DNA of 43,394 nt from JAAYQU01 sp037441445 (GCA_037441445.1 JBBISE010000014.1:1-43394), one strand, 5' to 3'; positions 18,765 through 27,498 are shown, counted from the first letter of the stretch. Notes: generated from the sequence alone by a model not told the origin. Numbers and translations are program-made.

Positions 18765-19577
18765 ATGAAAAAATTACTTGTATTCTTTACCGTAATCGGT
18801 ATGCTTTCATTGGGTGTGTCAACAAAAATGATGGCGCAAGAAAGTACAGAAAAAACTGAGACAACACAAGTTCTGGATGCAGCCCCTGCTCAGGAAACAG
18901 CCCAGACATCTGAAACTGAGGCTCCAAAAGAAGAGGGTATGGGAGCAGTTCACCAACAGCTAAAAATTAAATTCATTGAGGGTGGTGCAGGCTTTATGGG
19001 CATTGTATTACTCTGTTTGATTTTTGGTTTGGCGTTGGTCATCGAGCGCATTATTTACCTGAACCTGGCTTCAATCAACGTCGAAAAACTTCTCAAGAAG
19101 GTTGAAGATGCTTTGGAAAGCCAAGGAGTAGAAGCTGCTATGGAAATTTGCCGCAACACGCGTGGCCCCATCGCCTCCATTTTCTACCAAGGTTTAAGCC
19201 GCACGAGCGAAGGTTTGGAAGTTGTTGAAAAATCCGTAATTTCATACGGAAGTGTTCAAACCGGACAACTTGAAAAAGGCCTTACCTGGATTTCATTATT
19301 CATTGCACTTGCCCCTATGCTTGGGTTTATGGGTACCGTAATTGGTATGATTGATGCGTTCGACTCTATCGAAGCAGCTGGCGACATCAGCCCGTCATTG
19401 GTTGCTGGTGGTATTAAAGTGGCTTTGATTACAACAGTAGGTGGTTTGATTGTAGCTATGATCCTTCAGGTATTCTACAACTACATCGTGTCTAAAATAG
19501 ACTCTGTTGTTAATAGCATGGAAGATGCTTCTATCTCTTTAATTGATATCCTTACCAAGTTCAACAACAAAAGATAA
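18765..19577 (+). CDS. exbB: MotA/TolQ/ExbB proton channel family protein
   Basis: This is the pentameric channel subunit of a TonB- or Tol-type energy transducer in the inner membrane. With the ATG at 18765 (270 residues) it has an N-terminal hydrophobic segment that looks like a cleavable signal (MKKLLVFFTVIGMLSLGVS... MAQE). A polar Glu/Thr/Ala-rich extracytoplasmic stretch to about residue 65 follows, then three membrane helices. The last two carry the MotA/ExbB block with APMLGFMGTVIGMIDAF and ALITTVGGLIVAMI. The signal-like N-terminus is absent from E. coli ExbB but common in Bacteroidota. It is followed by a four-helix membrane protein and two exbD genes. Which TonB it serves is not visible here. 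Confidence 0.93.
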   Translation: MKKLLVFFTVIGMLSLGVSTKMMAQESTEKTETTQVLDAAPAQETAQTSETEAPKEEGMGAVHQQLKIKFIEGGAGFMGIVLLCLIFGLALVIERIIYLNLASINVEKLLKKVEDALESQGVEAAMEICRNTRGPIASIFYQGLSRTSEGLEVVEKSVISYGSVQTGQLEKGLTWISLFIALAPMLGFMGTVIGMIDAFDSIEAAGDISPSLVAGGIKVALITTVGGLIVAMILQVFYNYIVSKIDSVVNSMEDASISLIDILTKFNNKR

Positions 19578-19582
19578 TAACC

Positions 19583-20077
19583 ATGTCTGACAAATTAGCA
19601 AAACTAACTTCGATAGTCTCTATTGTCTTATTTGTTTTGGCAATATTGTTCGGTGGGCTTTTTTACTTCAATGTAATGAGCATGGAAGCAATGCCTGACA
19701 GCATTGTTGTCCCATCGGAAAAAGTTGCCTGGACAATGGAGAGATTGGGTGGTCCTTTGGAATATTTTGTGTATATTGTTTATGTTCTTGTTTTCTTATC
19801 CTTGTTTTCAACCATTGGATTTAGCATACTAAACATATTCAAAAGCACAAAAACAGCCAAGAACAGCCTATTGTCAATCGGGGTCTTGGGAGGCATTTTT
19901 CTAATCGCTTATGCTTTCTCATCACCAGAAATTCCGGTATTTCTTGGAGTCGAAAAATTCAATTTAACACCAGGAATTGCCATGACTGTTGATACAGGCT
20001 TGATATCCATGTATTTGTTTTTCATCATTGCCGTAGGCGGGATTGTTTTTACCGGCGTCAGAAGTCTGTTCCGCTAG
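19583..20077 (+). CDS. Four-helix membrane protein of the ExbB/ExbD operon, function unknown
   Basis: I do not recognise a named family. The 164-residue protein has four hydrophobic segments at about 10-30, 58-80, 94-112 and 136-158. Short basic loops (KSTKTAKN) and a C-terminal Arg lie where cytoplasmic sides are expected. The second loop and the third/fourth-helix linker are extracytoplasmic and hold no obvious motif. It starts 5 nt after exbB and is followed by exbD after 38 nt, so it is co-transcribed and probably an accessory or stabilising subunit of the motor. Proteins of this size and position recur, as far as I recall, in Bacteroidota exb operons. Confidence 0.8.
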   Translation: MSDKLAKLTSIVSIVLFVLAILFGGLFYFNVMSMEAMPDSIVVPSEKVAWTMERLGGPLEYFVYIVYVLVFLSLFSTIGFSILNIFKSTKTAKNSLLSIGVLGGIFLIAYAFSSPEIPVFLGVEKFNLTPGIAMTVDTGLISMYLFFIIAVGGIVFTGVRSLFR

Positions 20078-20115
20078 AAAGAAATCAATCAGTCTAAACG
20101 CAAAAATTAAAAATT

Positions 20116-20772
20116 ATGGCTCGTCAACAACAACAAGAAATCAATGCAGGATCCATGGCGGATATCGCCTTCCTTTTGCTGATTTTCTTCCTTGTTACCA
20201 CTACAATGGATGTGGACTCGGGATTGGCCAGGGTTTTACCACCCATGCCCGAAGAGAACCAAAAGCAGGACGAACAAGTGAAGATTAAACAAAGGAACAT
20301 TTTCATTGTGTTGATTAATAAAAGTGACAGGCTTCTGGTGAATGGTCAGGATATGTCCCTTAAAGACCTTAAGGTTAAGGCTAAGGAATTTATTCAAAAC
20401 CCAAACAACCTGGAAGAGCTGCCCGAATTCGAATACAAACCCATCCTGATTGCCAATCCGGACTTTGTACCGGGAGGAAGCGAGCCGCAGAAAATTGCCC
20501 ACAAGCACTTTGACCGTAAATACCCGGAAGGGTTTCCTGTCAGCAAAGGGGTTATTTCGTTGCAAAACGACCGCGGTACTTCATACAAACGGTACATAGA
20601 AGTCCAAAACGAGTTAGTGGCTGCCTACAACGAAGCCCGTAACGAGCTGGCCATGCAGGAATTTGGCAAACCCTTTGCCAAGCTGCTTGATCAAGCGGAT
20701 GTGGACGCAATCAGGGTTGCAATACCTCAGAAGATTTCTGAAGCCGAACCTAAAAACATAGGAGGAAAATAG
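20116..20772 (+). CDS. exbD: ExbD/TolR family protein (first copy)
   Basis: ExbD subunits sit inside the ExbB pentamer and couple proton flow to work on TonB or on the envelope. The 218-residue protein has a short cytoplasmic start, one membrane helix (about 15-31) with the proton-carrying Asp at position 16 in SMADIAFLLLIFFLVTT, and a periplasmic domain of about 185 residues. That domain is larger than the E. coli ExbD periplasmic part (whole protein 141 residues). It is followed by a second exbD after 2 nt. The two copies differ strongly outside the membrane helix, so they may form a heterodimer or serve different partners. Confidence 0.94.
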   Translation: MARQQQQEINAGSMADIAFLLLIFFLVTTTMDVDSGLARVLPPMPEENQKQDEQVKIKQRNIFIVLINKSDRLLVNGQDMSLKDLKVKAKEFIQNPNNLEELPEFEYKPILIANPDFVPGGSEPQKIAHKHFDRKYPEGFPVSKGVISLQNDRGTSYKRYIEVQNELVAAYNEARNELAMQEFGKPFAKLLDQADVDAIRVAIPQKISEAEPKNIGGK

Positions 20773-20774
20773 GT

Positions 20775-21245
20775 ATGAGCAAGTTTAGAAGAAAAGGAAA
20801 ATCGAAAGGAACACCTGGCATTTCAACTGCCTCGTTACCGGATATCGTGTTCATGCTTCTGTTCTTTTTTATGGTTAGTACTACCATGCGCGAAACTGAA
20901 CTTAAAATCAAAGTGACCGTTCCGCAGGCATCTGAAGGTACAAAATTGGAAAAGAAGTCTTTGGCAAGTAACATTTATGTGGGAGTTCCAACCCGCAGTT
21001 ATCAAAACCTTTTTGGAACTGAACCAAGAGTGCAATTGAACGACATGTTCGCCAGTGTTCAGGATATACAAACTTACATTGCCAGTGAAAGGGAAGCCCG
21101 GAATGAAGCCGAGCGGCCTTTCATGACCACGGTAATGAAGGTTGATGAAAACGTAAAAATGGGCATTGTGACCGACATCAAACAAGAGTTGAGAAAGGCA
21201 AATGCCCTGAAAATAAGTTACAACACACGAAAAGGTGTTAAATAG
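20775..21245 (+). CDS. exbD: ExbD/TolR family protein (second copy)
   Basis: This is a second, shorter ExbD subunit of 156 residues. A basic cytoplasmic start (KFRRKGKSKG) is followed by the membrane helix with the conserved Asp at position 23 (LPDIVFMLLFFFMVSTT) and a periplasmic domain ending in KISYNTRKGVK. The start lies 2 nt after the first exbD, so translation is coupled. It is the last gene of the exb operon, which ends in a hairpin terminator. The paired exbD arrangement is frequent in Bacteroidota. Confidence 0.94.
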   Translation: MSKFRRKGKSKGTPGISTASLPDIVFMLLFFFMVSTTMRETELKIKVTVPQASEGTKLEKKSLASNIYVGVPTRSYQNLFGTEPRVQLNDMFASVQDIQTYIASEREARNEAERPFMTTVMKVDENVKMGIVTDIKQELRKANALKISYNTRKGVK

Positions 21246-21246
21246 G

Positions 21247-21280
21247 AAAAGGAGAGGCCCTGCCTCCCCTTTTGTTTCTT
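21247..21280 (+). terminator. Intrinsic terminator of the exb operon
   Basis: AAAAGGAGAGGC at 21247-21258 pairs with GCCTCCCCTTTT at 21262-21273 across a CCT loop, with one A:C mismatch. The 3' strand runs into a T-rich stretch. It begins 2 nt after the second exbD stop and separates this operon from the stress-protein gene. Confidence 0.8.
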
Positions 21281-21301
21281 GAATCCTAAAAGGCTTAAGG
21301 A

Positions 21302-22126
21302 ATGAGACATATACTGGTACCCATTGATTTTAGCGAGCATTCCGTGAATGCTCTTGAGTATTCAGTTCTCTTATCAAATTTCCTCAACATGGACATCCGG
21401 ATGGTTCATGTGTTGAAAGCCCTCTCCACCCTATTTAAAGTTGCCGAAAATTCTCAGGTGAAAGTCGATGAAACTTCAATTCAGCTTTTGTTTGAACAGT
21501 TAATCGAAAAATACAGCCCTCAAATAAGCAATAAAATAGATTATAGAATAAGGCGTGGGAAAATCTTCAATGAAATCGCCAATCAAGCCAAATATGGTGA
21601 TCCCAGTATGATTGTAATCGGTACTCATGGAAGTAGCGGTTTCGAAGAATTGTGGCTCGGCAGTACTGCTTACAAAGTTATCAACAACTCATCGTGTCCT
21701 GTTCTTTCGGTGCGGCAATCGTTCAAACCCAGAAAAATACAAAAAATAGTCCTTCCTATTGATGATTCCCCTGAAACACGTCAGAAAGTTCCTTTTATTG
21801 CTGAACTTTCCAAGAGGTTTGATGCGGAGGTGCATGTGCTTGACATTTGCGAACATAGTAAACTTGATTTGGTACCAAAAATCTCTGTGTATAAAAATCA
21901 AGTGATTGAATTTCTTGTCAATCAAAGTGTTAGGGTTGTTCATAGCTCAGCTCGTGGAAACAACCTAACCAACATGACTATTGAATATGCGCAGGCAATC
22001 AATGCTGAAGTAATTGCCATAATGACCGAGCAAAACGAAAGCACAAAAAATATCTGGCTTGGTCCTTATGCGCAACAAATGGTTAACCATTCTCCCATTC
22101 CGGTTCTCAGCATGCACCCTTACTGA
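21302..22126 (+). CDS. Tandem universal stress protein (UspA family)
   Basis: This is a cytosolic protein of 274 residues made of two Usp domains (about 1-140 and 145-274). The first starts with ILVPIDFSEHSVNALEYS and contains the nucleotide-binding pattern G-2x-G-9x-G-(S/T) in GTHGSSGFEELWLGST. The second starts with KIVLPIDDSPETRQK but its matching region (EQNESTKNIWLGPYA) lacks the glycines, so probably only one domain binds ATP. Usp proteins respond to stress and starvation, but the specific role here is unknown. It lies just after the exb terminator; I see no clear promoter box in the short gap. Confidence 0.93.
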   Translation: MRHILVPIDFSEHSVNALEYSVLLSNFLNMDIRMVHVLKALSTLFKVAENSQVKVDETSIQLLFEQLIEKYSPQISNKIDYRIRRGKIFNEIANQAKYGDPSMIVIGTHGSSGFEELWLGSTAYKVINNSSCPVLSVRQSFKPRKIQKIVLPIDDSPETRQKVPFIAELSKRFDAEVHVLDICEHSKLDLVPKISVYKNQVIEFLVNQSVRVVHSSARGNNLTNMTIEYAQAINAEVIAIMTEQNESTKNIWLGPYAQQMVNHSPIPVLSMHPY

Positions 22127-22147
22127 TTTTATTTCCGTTGATTTGGT

Positions 22148-22178
22148 TTTGATTAACCAAAAATTTACATTTATTTTG
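22148..22178 (+). promoter_or_regulatory. Probable promoter of the SPOR-transketolase-purF-like run
   Basis: TTTG at 22148-22151 and TTATTTTG at 22171-22178 are separated by 19 nt, matching the TTTG/TAnnTTTG layout with one mismatch in the -7 box. A leader of about 45 nt with a short CCCTT/AAGGG inverted repeat follows before the ATG at 22229. Confidence 0.5.
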
Positions 22179-22228
22179 TAGCGCCCTTCCAATAAAGAAG
22201 AAAGGGTTCTGTTTTGTATAGAAGTAAT

Positions 22229-22708
22229 ATGAAGTATAAAAGCAATAGTAGTCTGTTTCCTAAGGTTTTATCTGTTTGTGTATTCCTTTTCGCAGCCTTG
22301 AATATTCAAGCTCAGGATATATTTTTTGAGTTGTCAAACCCTTCAACCAACGGAGGTAAGGTAGAGGTCGTCCAAAATGAATCTATAAAAGCCCTTATAG
22401 AAAGGACATTAACCCAAAATAAAAGTTTGGGCAATAGAATTTCCGGATACCGGATTCAGTTGTTCAGCGATTCGAAATCCGGGGCCCGAGAGCGGGCATT
22501 GAAGCTTAGGGCCGATTTTATAAGTCTTTTTCCTGATTTTGATCCTGTTCGGGTTTACAGCCATTTTGAACCACCGTTTATTAAAGTCAGGGTTGGCGAT
22601 TATCGTGATGAGAATTCCGCACTCCTTGATTATAAGAGATTTGTCAAAGAATTTCCAGACTGTTACATTGTAAAAACAACAATACAATATCCACCCCTTG
22701 GGCAATGA
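22229..22708 (+). CDS. Secreted SPOR-domain protein
   Basis: The 159-residue product (ATG at 22229) has a signal peptide of about 25-30 residues (KVLSVCVFLFAALNIQA then QD). A short linker follows, then one SPOR-like domain from about residue 70 to 155: GYRIQLFSDSKSGARERALKLRADF, then FIKVRVGDYRDENSALLDYKRF. SPOR domains bind peptidoglycan stripped of stem peptides and often locate to the septum, so this is probably a periplasmic or outer-membrane-facing wall-binding protein. There is no lipobox. Its stop overlaps the next start (ATGA) with the transketolase N-terminal subunit, an unexpected pairing of a wall protein with sugar metabolism. Confidence 0.88.
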   Translation: MKYKSNSSLFPKVLSVCVFLFAALNIQAQDIFFELSNPSTNGGKVEVVQNESIKALIERTLTQNKSLGNRISGYRIQLFSDSKSGARERALKLRADFISLFPDFDPVRVYSHFEPPFIKVRVGDYRDENSALLDYKRFVKEFPDCYIVKTTIQYPPLGQ

Positions 22709-23556
22709 CACCCTACAACAAAACTGCCGGCGAGCTTCGTGAAATAGCTTATTGTATTCGAATCAACATTTTGGAGATGTTGAATGCCGCCGGCTCCGGG
22801 CACCTAGGAGGTTCACTCGGCCTGACCGATATCTTAGCCTCTTTGTATTTTAAACTTTTGCAACACAATCCACTTGATCCGAAATGGCCTGAGCGGGACA
22901 GACTTATTCTGTCTGCCGGTCATTTGGCTCCGGTTCATTACGCGACCTTAGCCCTGGCGGGTTATTTTCCACATGAAGAGATTTTTACCCTTCGTAAGAC
23001 GGGAAGCCGTTTACAGGGGCATCCGGCTTTTTTGCACAAACTGCCAGGTGTTGAAACCTCCTCAGGGAGTTTAGGTCAAGGTCTAGGAGTTGGAGTGGGC
23101 ATGGCACTGGCTGCTAAATTGAGGAATGAACATTACCGGATTGTTACTATTCATGGGGACGGAGAACTACAGGAAGGTTCAATTTGGGAGTCTGCTATGA
23201 GTGCTTCCCATTTTGGTTTATCAAATTTAATTGCAATCGTTGACCGCAACGGCCTCCAAATAGACGGATCGACAGAAGAGGTCATGGCCTTGGAACCATT
23301 GGCCGATAAGTGGAAATCATTTGGATGGAACGTCCTGACATGCAATGGGAATTATATCCCGGATTTTGTAGCCACTTTTCAGAAAGCAGCCATTGAAAAA
23401 CAGAAACCATCGGTTATTCTGGCTACCACCATGATGGGTGCCGGTGTTCCATGCATTGAAAATGATTGTTCATGGCATGGTAAAGTTCCAAATGATGAGG
23501 AATTGTCCCTGTTTAGGGATGAGTGCAAACGAAAATATTTTAGTACCTATGAGTGA
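22705..23556 (+). CDS. Transketolase, N-terminal (thiamine-diphosphate binding) subunit
   Basis: This is the first half of a split transketolase (283 residues). Transketolases move two-carbon ketol units between sugar phosphates in the non-oxidative pentose phosphate pathway. The product contains the catalytic/ThDP features GSGHLGGSLG, SAGHLAPVHYA, the SSGSLGQGLGVGVGMA loop, the ThDP-Mg motif GDGELQEGS with the paired Asn-containing NLIAIVDRNGLQIDG, and ends with the WHGKVP segment. It overlaps the SPOR gene by 4 nt and the C-terminal subunit gene by 8 nt. Split forms are common in archaea and many bacteria. Substrate choice (xylulose-5-P or an alternative sugar) cannot be read from the sequence. 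Confidence 0.94.
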   Translation: MTPYNKTAGELREIAYCIRINILEMLNAAGSGHLGGSLGLTDILASLYFKLLQHNPLDPKWPERDRLILSAGHLAPVHYATLALAGYFPHEEIFTLRKTGSRLQGHPAFLHKLPGVETSSGSLGQGLGVGVGMALAAKLRNEHYRIVTIHGDGELQEGSIWESAMSASHFGLSNLIAIVDRNGLQIDGSTEEVMALEPLADKWKSFGWNVLTCNGNYIPDFVATFQKAAIEKQKPSVILATTMMGAGVPCIENDCSWHGKVPNDEELSLFRDECKRKYFSTYE

Positions 23557-24496
23557 TTTAAAATTGCGCCCCACCCGTTTCGGATTTGGGAAAGGACTGG
23601 CCGATGTTGCAGCTGAAGATAGCCGCATAGTTGGGTTAGGTGCAGACATTACCTCATCAGTGAGCATGAATTTTTTTCGAGATAACTTTCCCCACCGTTT
23701 CCATAGTTTTGGGATAGCCGAACAAAATATAGCATCAGTTGCTGCCGGAATGGCATTGAACGGCTATTTGCCGGTTTTTTCAACATATGCCACATTTGTA
23801 ACAACACGAGCCTTGGATCAAATTCGTGTTTCCATATGCTACAATAATTTACACGTAATTATTGGAGGTGCTCATGCCGGAATTTCGGTTGGACCCGATG
23901 GTGCCACGCATCAGGCGTTGGAAGATTTGGCCATAATGCGGACCCTGCCTTATATGACAGTGTTATCGCCCTGCGATGCTACACAGGCCGAACTTGCTGT
24001 CAGGCAAGCTGTTTTAAACTGTAATGGGCCTGTATATATCCGCTTTGGACGCGAACCTGTGCCCGATTTTACACCGGATGATCAGGAGTTTTCCATCGGG
24101 AAGGGTCAAATCTTAGCAGAGGGTTCAGACTTAACAATCGTTGCCACAGGACATATGGTCTATGAGAGTCTTCAGGCAGCTATGTTGCTTAAAAAAGAAG
24201 GCATTTCAACGCAGGTTGTGAATGTTCATACTATAAAACCCATTGACAGAGAGTTGCTTGTGTTGTGTGCGAGAAAGACAGGTTTGGTGATTACTGTTGA
24301 GGAACACCAGGTGCTGGGAGGTTTGGGAAGCGCTGTTGCCGAGGTGTTGGTACAGGAAAATCCTTGCCGCATGGAAATGATAGGAATCCCCGATTGCTTT
24401 GGAGAAAGCGGAACTCCTCAGGAACTCTTAAGAAAATACGGATTAGACAGTCATTCTATTGCCAAACGAATATTAAATATCGTAAAGAAACAATAA
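23549..24496 (+). CDS. Transketolase, C-terminal (pyrimidine-binding) subunit
   Basis: This is the second half of the split transketolase (315 residues). It carries the pyrimidine-binding domain (GLGADITSSVSMNFF, HSFGIAEQNIASVAAGMA with the catalytic Glu that activates thiamine, and VGPDGATHQALEDLAIMRTLP) and the C-terminal regulatory domain (GQILAEGSDLTIVATGHMVY, EEHQVLGGLGSAVAEVL). I use the ATG at 23549, which overlaps the stop of the N-terminal subunit in ATGAGTGA. An upstream in-frame ATG at 23519 is possible but would lengthen the overlap. The two genes are surely co-translated and their products form the active site together. Confidence 0.94.
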   Translation: MSDLKLRPTRFGFGKGLADVAAEDSRIVGLGADITSSVSMNFFRDNFPHRFHSFGIAEQNIASVAAGMALNGYLPVFSTYATFVTTRALDQIRVSICYNNLHVIIGGAHAGISVGPDGATHQALEDLAIMRTLPYMTVLSPCDATQAELAVRQAVLNCNGPVYIRFGREPVPDFTPDDQEFSIGKGQILAEGSDLTIVATGHMVYESLQAAMLLKKEGISTQVVNVHTIKPIDRELLVLCARKTGLVITVEEHQVLGGLGSAVAEVLVQENPCRMEMIGIPDCFGESGTPQELLRKYGLDSHSIAKRILNIVKKQ

Positions 24497-24503
24497 AAAT
24501 ACT

Positions 24504-26402
24504 ATGAGCGACCAGCTGAAACACGAATGTGGAATAGCCTTCATGAGGCTTTTAAAACCATTGGAATATTACCGCATTAAATACGGTTCCTGGATGTACG
24601 GGATCAGCAAAATGTACCTATTAATGGAGAAACAACGCAACCGCGGACAAGATGGAGCAGGACTGGCTTGTTTAAAGCTCGATGTTCCGGCAGGTTCGCG
24701 TTACCTTGCCCGGGTACGTTCAAACTCAAGCCGTCCTATTGTTGATACTTTTGACATGGTACGTAAGCCGGTAGAGGTTGTTGCCGAGCGAAATAAAGAT
24801 TTGGCGATGAACCCCGAGTATGCCAAAGCACATTTTGATTTTGCAGGACAAATTATGCTGGGGCATTTACGTTATGGTACGTTTGGAAAAAACAACATTG
24901 AGAATGTGCATCCGGTAATGCGCGAAAATAATTGGAAAACAAAAAATTTGGTTCTTGCCGGAAACTTTAACCTGACCAACGTTGATGAGCTATTCGAACA
25001 ATTGCAGAATTTTGGTCAACACCCTAAAGATTATAGTGATACGGTCACTATCCTTGAAAAAATCGGGTACCGATTGGACGAGATGAATGAAAAGATGGTG
25101 GAAAAATACAAAAAAGAAGGATTCAACCACCGACAAATATCTGATTTGATTGAAGAAAATCTCGATTTGGTAACAGTTCTTCAACGTGCCAGCGAGAACT
25201 GGGATGGTGGATATGTAATTGGAGGCATTTTGGGCCATGGTGACGCGTTTGTAATGCGCGACCCGAATGGTATTCGCCCAGCCAGTTATTATGTTGATGA
25301 TGAAATAATTATTGCAGCATCGGAGCGTTCGGTTATTCAAACCGTGATGAACGTTCCCGTGGACAGAATTCAAGAGATTAAACCGGGTCATGCCCTGATT
25401 GTAAAAAAGAACGGGGATTATTCGATGCCCGAAATAAGAAGTACCCAGGAACGCAAAAGTTGCTCGTTCGAAAGAATTTACTTTTCAAGGGGAAGCGATG
25501 CCGACATCTACAACGGGAGAAAACATCTGGGCGAATTATTAACACCACAAATACTTAAGGCCATTGACAACGACCTGCAAAATGCGGTCTTCAGTTTCAT
25601 TCCAAACACAGCCGAGTCAGCATTTTATGGGATGATCAAGGGAATTGAATCGCATATGCTGGATACGAAAATTGCAAAAATCATCAAAGGCAATGGGAAA
25701 ATGACTGATGATGAGTTGCGTACCATCATAAACACCCGTCCCAGAGTAGAGAAAATTGCCATTAAGGACGTGAAACTCCGCACATTCATATCCGATGACA
25801 GTGGTCGCGATGACTTGGTAGAGCACGTTTATGATGTTACCTATGGAACAGTTGTTCCCAATGTTGACCGTCTTGTTATTATCGACGACAGCATTGTTAG
25901 GGGCACTACGCTAAAAAGGTCGATTCTTAGAATCTTAGACCGTTTGCAGCCGAAAGAAATTATTGTTGTGTCATCATCACCCCAAATACGTTACCCTGAC
26001 TGTTACGGAATTGATATGGCCCGACTTGCCGATTTTATTGCTTTTCAGGCTGTTATTGAGTTGCTTCGCGAAACCGGAAAAAGTTCACTTATTAACGACG
26101 TTTATCGCAAGTGTAAAGATCAGCAGCAGAAACACCGAAATGACATTGTAAACCATGTAAAAGGGTTGTACCATCCCTTTACTGACGAGCAGATTAGCGA
26201 TCGTATAGCCCACATCTTACAACCCGGAATAAAGGCAAAAGTAAAAGTGGTATTCCAAACGGTCGAGAACCTACATAAAGCATGTCCCAACGATAAGGGC
26301 GACTGGTATTTCACGGGTGACTACCCAACACCTGGTGGGAACAAGGTGGTGAATACGGCTTTTATTAATTACATTGAGGGAAGGAACGCAAGGGCGTACT
26401 AG
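24504..26402 (+). CDS. PurF-like amidophosphoribosyltransferase family protein, long form
   Basis: This is a two-domain enzyme homologous to glutamine PRPP amidotransferase, which makes phosphoribosylamine in purine synthesis. The class II glutaminase domain starts HECGIAF (Cys9, the likely nucleophile after removal of the first eight residues) and continues with EKQRNRGQDGAG and LGHLRYGTFG. The phosphoribosyltransferase PRPP loop is VIIDDSIVRGTT (about 458-469), followed by YPDCYGIDMA. At 632 residues it is over 100 longer than ordinary PurF (roughly 470-510). The extra length includes an insert at about 170-215 and a C-terminal extension after about 530. As I recall, Bacteroidota often keep this long form beside a normal PurF, so its exact role is uncertain. 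Confidence 0.85.
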   Translation: MSDQLKHECGIAFMRLLKPLEYYRIKYGSWMYGISKMYLLMEKQRNRGQDGAGLACLKLDVPAGSRYLARVRSNSSRPIVDTFDMVRKPVEVVAERNKDLAMNPEYAKAHFDFAGQIMLGHLRYGTFGKNNIENVHPVMRENNWKTKNLVLAGNFNLTNVDELFEQLQNFGQHPKDYSDTVTILEKIGYRLDEMNEKMVEKYKKEGFNHRQISDLIEENLDLVTVLQRASENWDGGYVIGGILGHGDAFVMRDPNGIRPASYYVDDEIIIAASERSVIQTVMNVPVDRIQEIKPGHALIVKKNGDYSMPEIRSTQERKSCSFERIYFSRGSDADIYNGRKHLGELLTPQILKAIDNDLQNAVFSFIPNTAESAFYGMIKGIESHMLDTKIAKIIKGNGKMTDDELRTIINTRPRVEKIAIKDVKLRTFISDDSGRDDLVEHVYDVTYGTVVPNVDRLVIIDDSIVRGTTLKRSILRILDRLQPKEIIVVSSSPQIRYPDCYGIDMARLADFIAFQAVIELLRETGKSSLINDVYRKCKDQQQKHRNDIVNHVKGLYHPFTDEQISDRIAHILQPGIKAKVKVVFQTVENLHKACPNDKGDWYFTGDYPTPGGNKVVNTAFINYIEGRNARAY

Positions 26403-26479
26403 GATATAATTGCTATCAAGAAAAAAACAACAAGTACCTTCTGTATGAGCAAATTTGGACAGATTACCTTAGTTGTATT

Positions 26480-27421
26480 TTATTTCGTTTCCTTAAATTT
26501 GAGATAGGAATTTACATGCCTGTCCAATTTGGACTTGTAAATGTCTCTGATATCAATCAGAATGGCTGTTTCCTCAACATCACCAAAATCGCGGTTTATT
26601 GATGTTCCAAAAGTGCGCATAGAAGGGGACAGGTTCATGTATGCGTTGATTAAAGGAGGAACTTGTTCGCCTAATTTGCGCAACTCGGCGTTCAGGATTT
26701 TTTTATTCTCGGTGTAATCGTTTCCGGTAAAGAGCTTATCGCAATGTTCGTAATCGATATTTAAGGTAAGGGGGTCAACCAGTTTCAATAAGTTTTCATT
26801 ATCGGGGAAGTGTTTCTGGATGAAATAAAGCAGCAAATTTCTTGCGTCCTGGTTGTAATGTGTGTACATTGTGACTTTCCCGAAGAAATAATGCATATCA
26901 GGATTCTCAACAACAATGGCACCCAATCCGTCCCAAAGGTTGTCGAGGGCAAAAATACTTTTGCGCGACGAACCACCCGATTGAAATTCAGGATGAACAA
27001 ACGACCTGCCCAGTTCAATAGTGTAGGGTAGGTATTCTTTAATAAATTTGTCGGAGAAGTTGAACAATTTGTAGGTAGCCAGACGGATGTTTCCCAACTC
27101 GTCTAAAGTGGCTTTTTTCCCAACCAGGTACCGATATCCGCCAATAATCATTTTCTCGCTTGGAGACCAGACAATAAGTTGATTATAAGGCACATCTTGT
27201 AAATCAAATTTATCAAGATCATAACTTTTGCCCGTGCCGCCCCCGGCTTTTCGAAAAGTGAGTTCGCGAAGCCGTCCTACCTCCAATGATACATATGGGG
27301 CATTGTGGTGGTTGAATGTGTAAATTTCATTGTTCCCAAAATTGGTTGGACGAACAAATTTATCGGGAGTGAGCTCAGACTCAATTATATGTGTTGGTAT
27401 GGCGTCAATCAGTTTTTCCAT
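26480..27421 (-). CDS. glsB: GNAT-fold N-acyltransferase, GlsB-like (amino-lipid synthesis)
   Basis: This 313-residue cytosolic or peripheral protein belongs to the Acetyltransf_5/'hemolysin-like' GNAT group, which includes OlsB and GlsB. It has VSLEVGRLRELTFRKAGGGTGKSYDLDKFD, IVGGYR-like acyl-donor region IIGGYRYLVGKKA, and ELGRSFVHPEFQ, the usual end of the fold's core. In Bacteroides thetaiotaomicron GlsB N-acylates glycine with a 3-hydroxy fatty acid, giving lyso-glycine lipids; the product here is inferred. It lies 77 nt downstream of a PlsC-like gene on the same strand, fitting a GlsA/GlsB pair. Two CAAATATA strings (27474-27491; TATATTTG on the minus strand) could be an internal promoter. 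Its 3' end converges on the PurF-like gene. Confidence 0.75.
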   Translation of the reverse strand: MEKLIDAIPTHIIESELTPDKFVRPTNFGNNEIYTFNHHNAPYVSLEVGRLRELTFRKAGGGTGKSYDLDKFDLQDVPYNQLIVWSPSEKMIIGGYRYLVGKKATLDELGNIRLATYKLFNFSDKFIKEYLPYTIELGRSFVHPEFQSGGSSRKSIFALDNLWDGLGAIVVENPDMHYFFGKVTMYTHYNQDARNLLLYFIQKHFPDNENLLKLVDPLTLNIDYEHCDKLFTGNDYTENKKILNAELRKLGEQVPPLINAYMNLSPSMRTFGTSINRDFGDVEETAILIDIRDIYKSKLDRHVNSYLKFKETK

Positions 27422-27498
27422 CGCAGGGGTGGTTATTATTCAGTGTAATAAATGACAAGCGCAATGCAAGCCACAAATATAACCAAATATACAATAAA

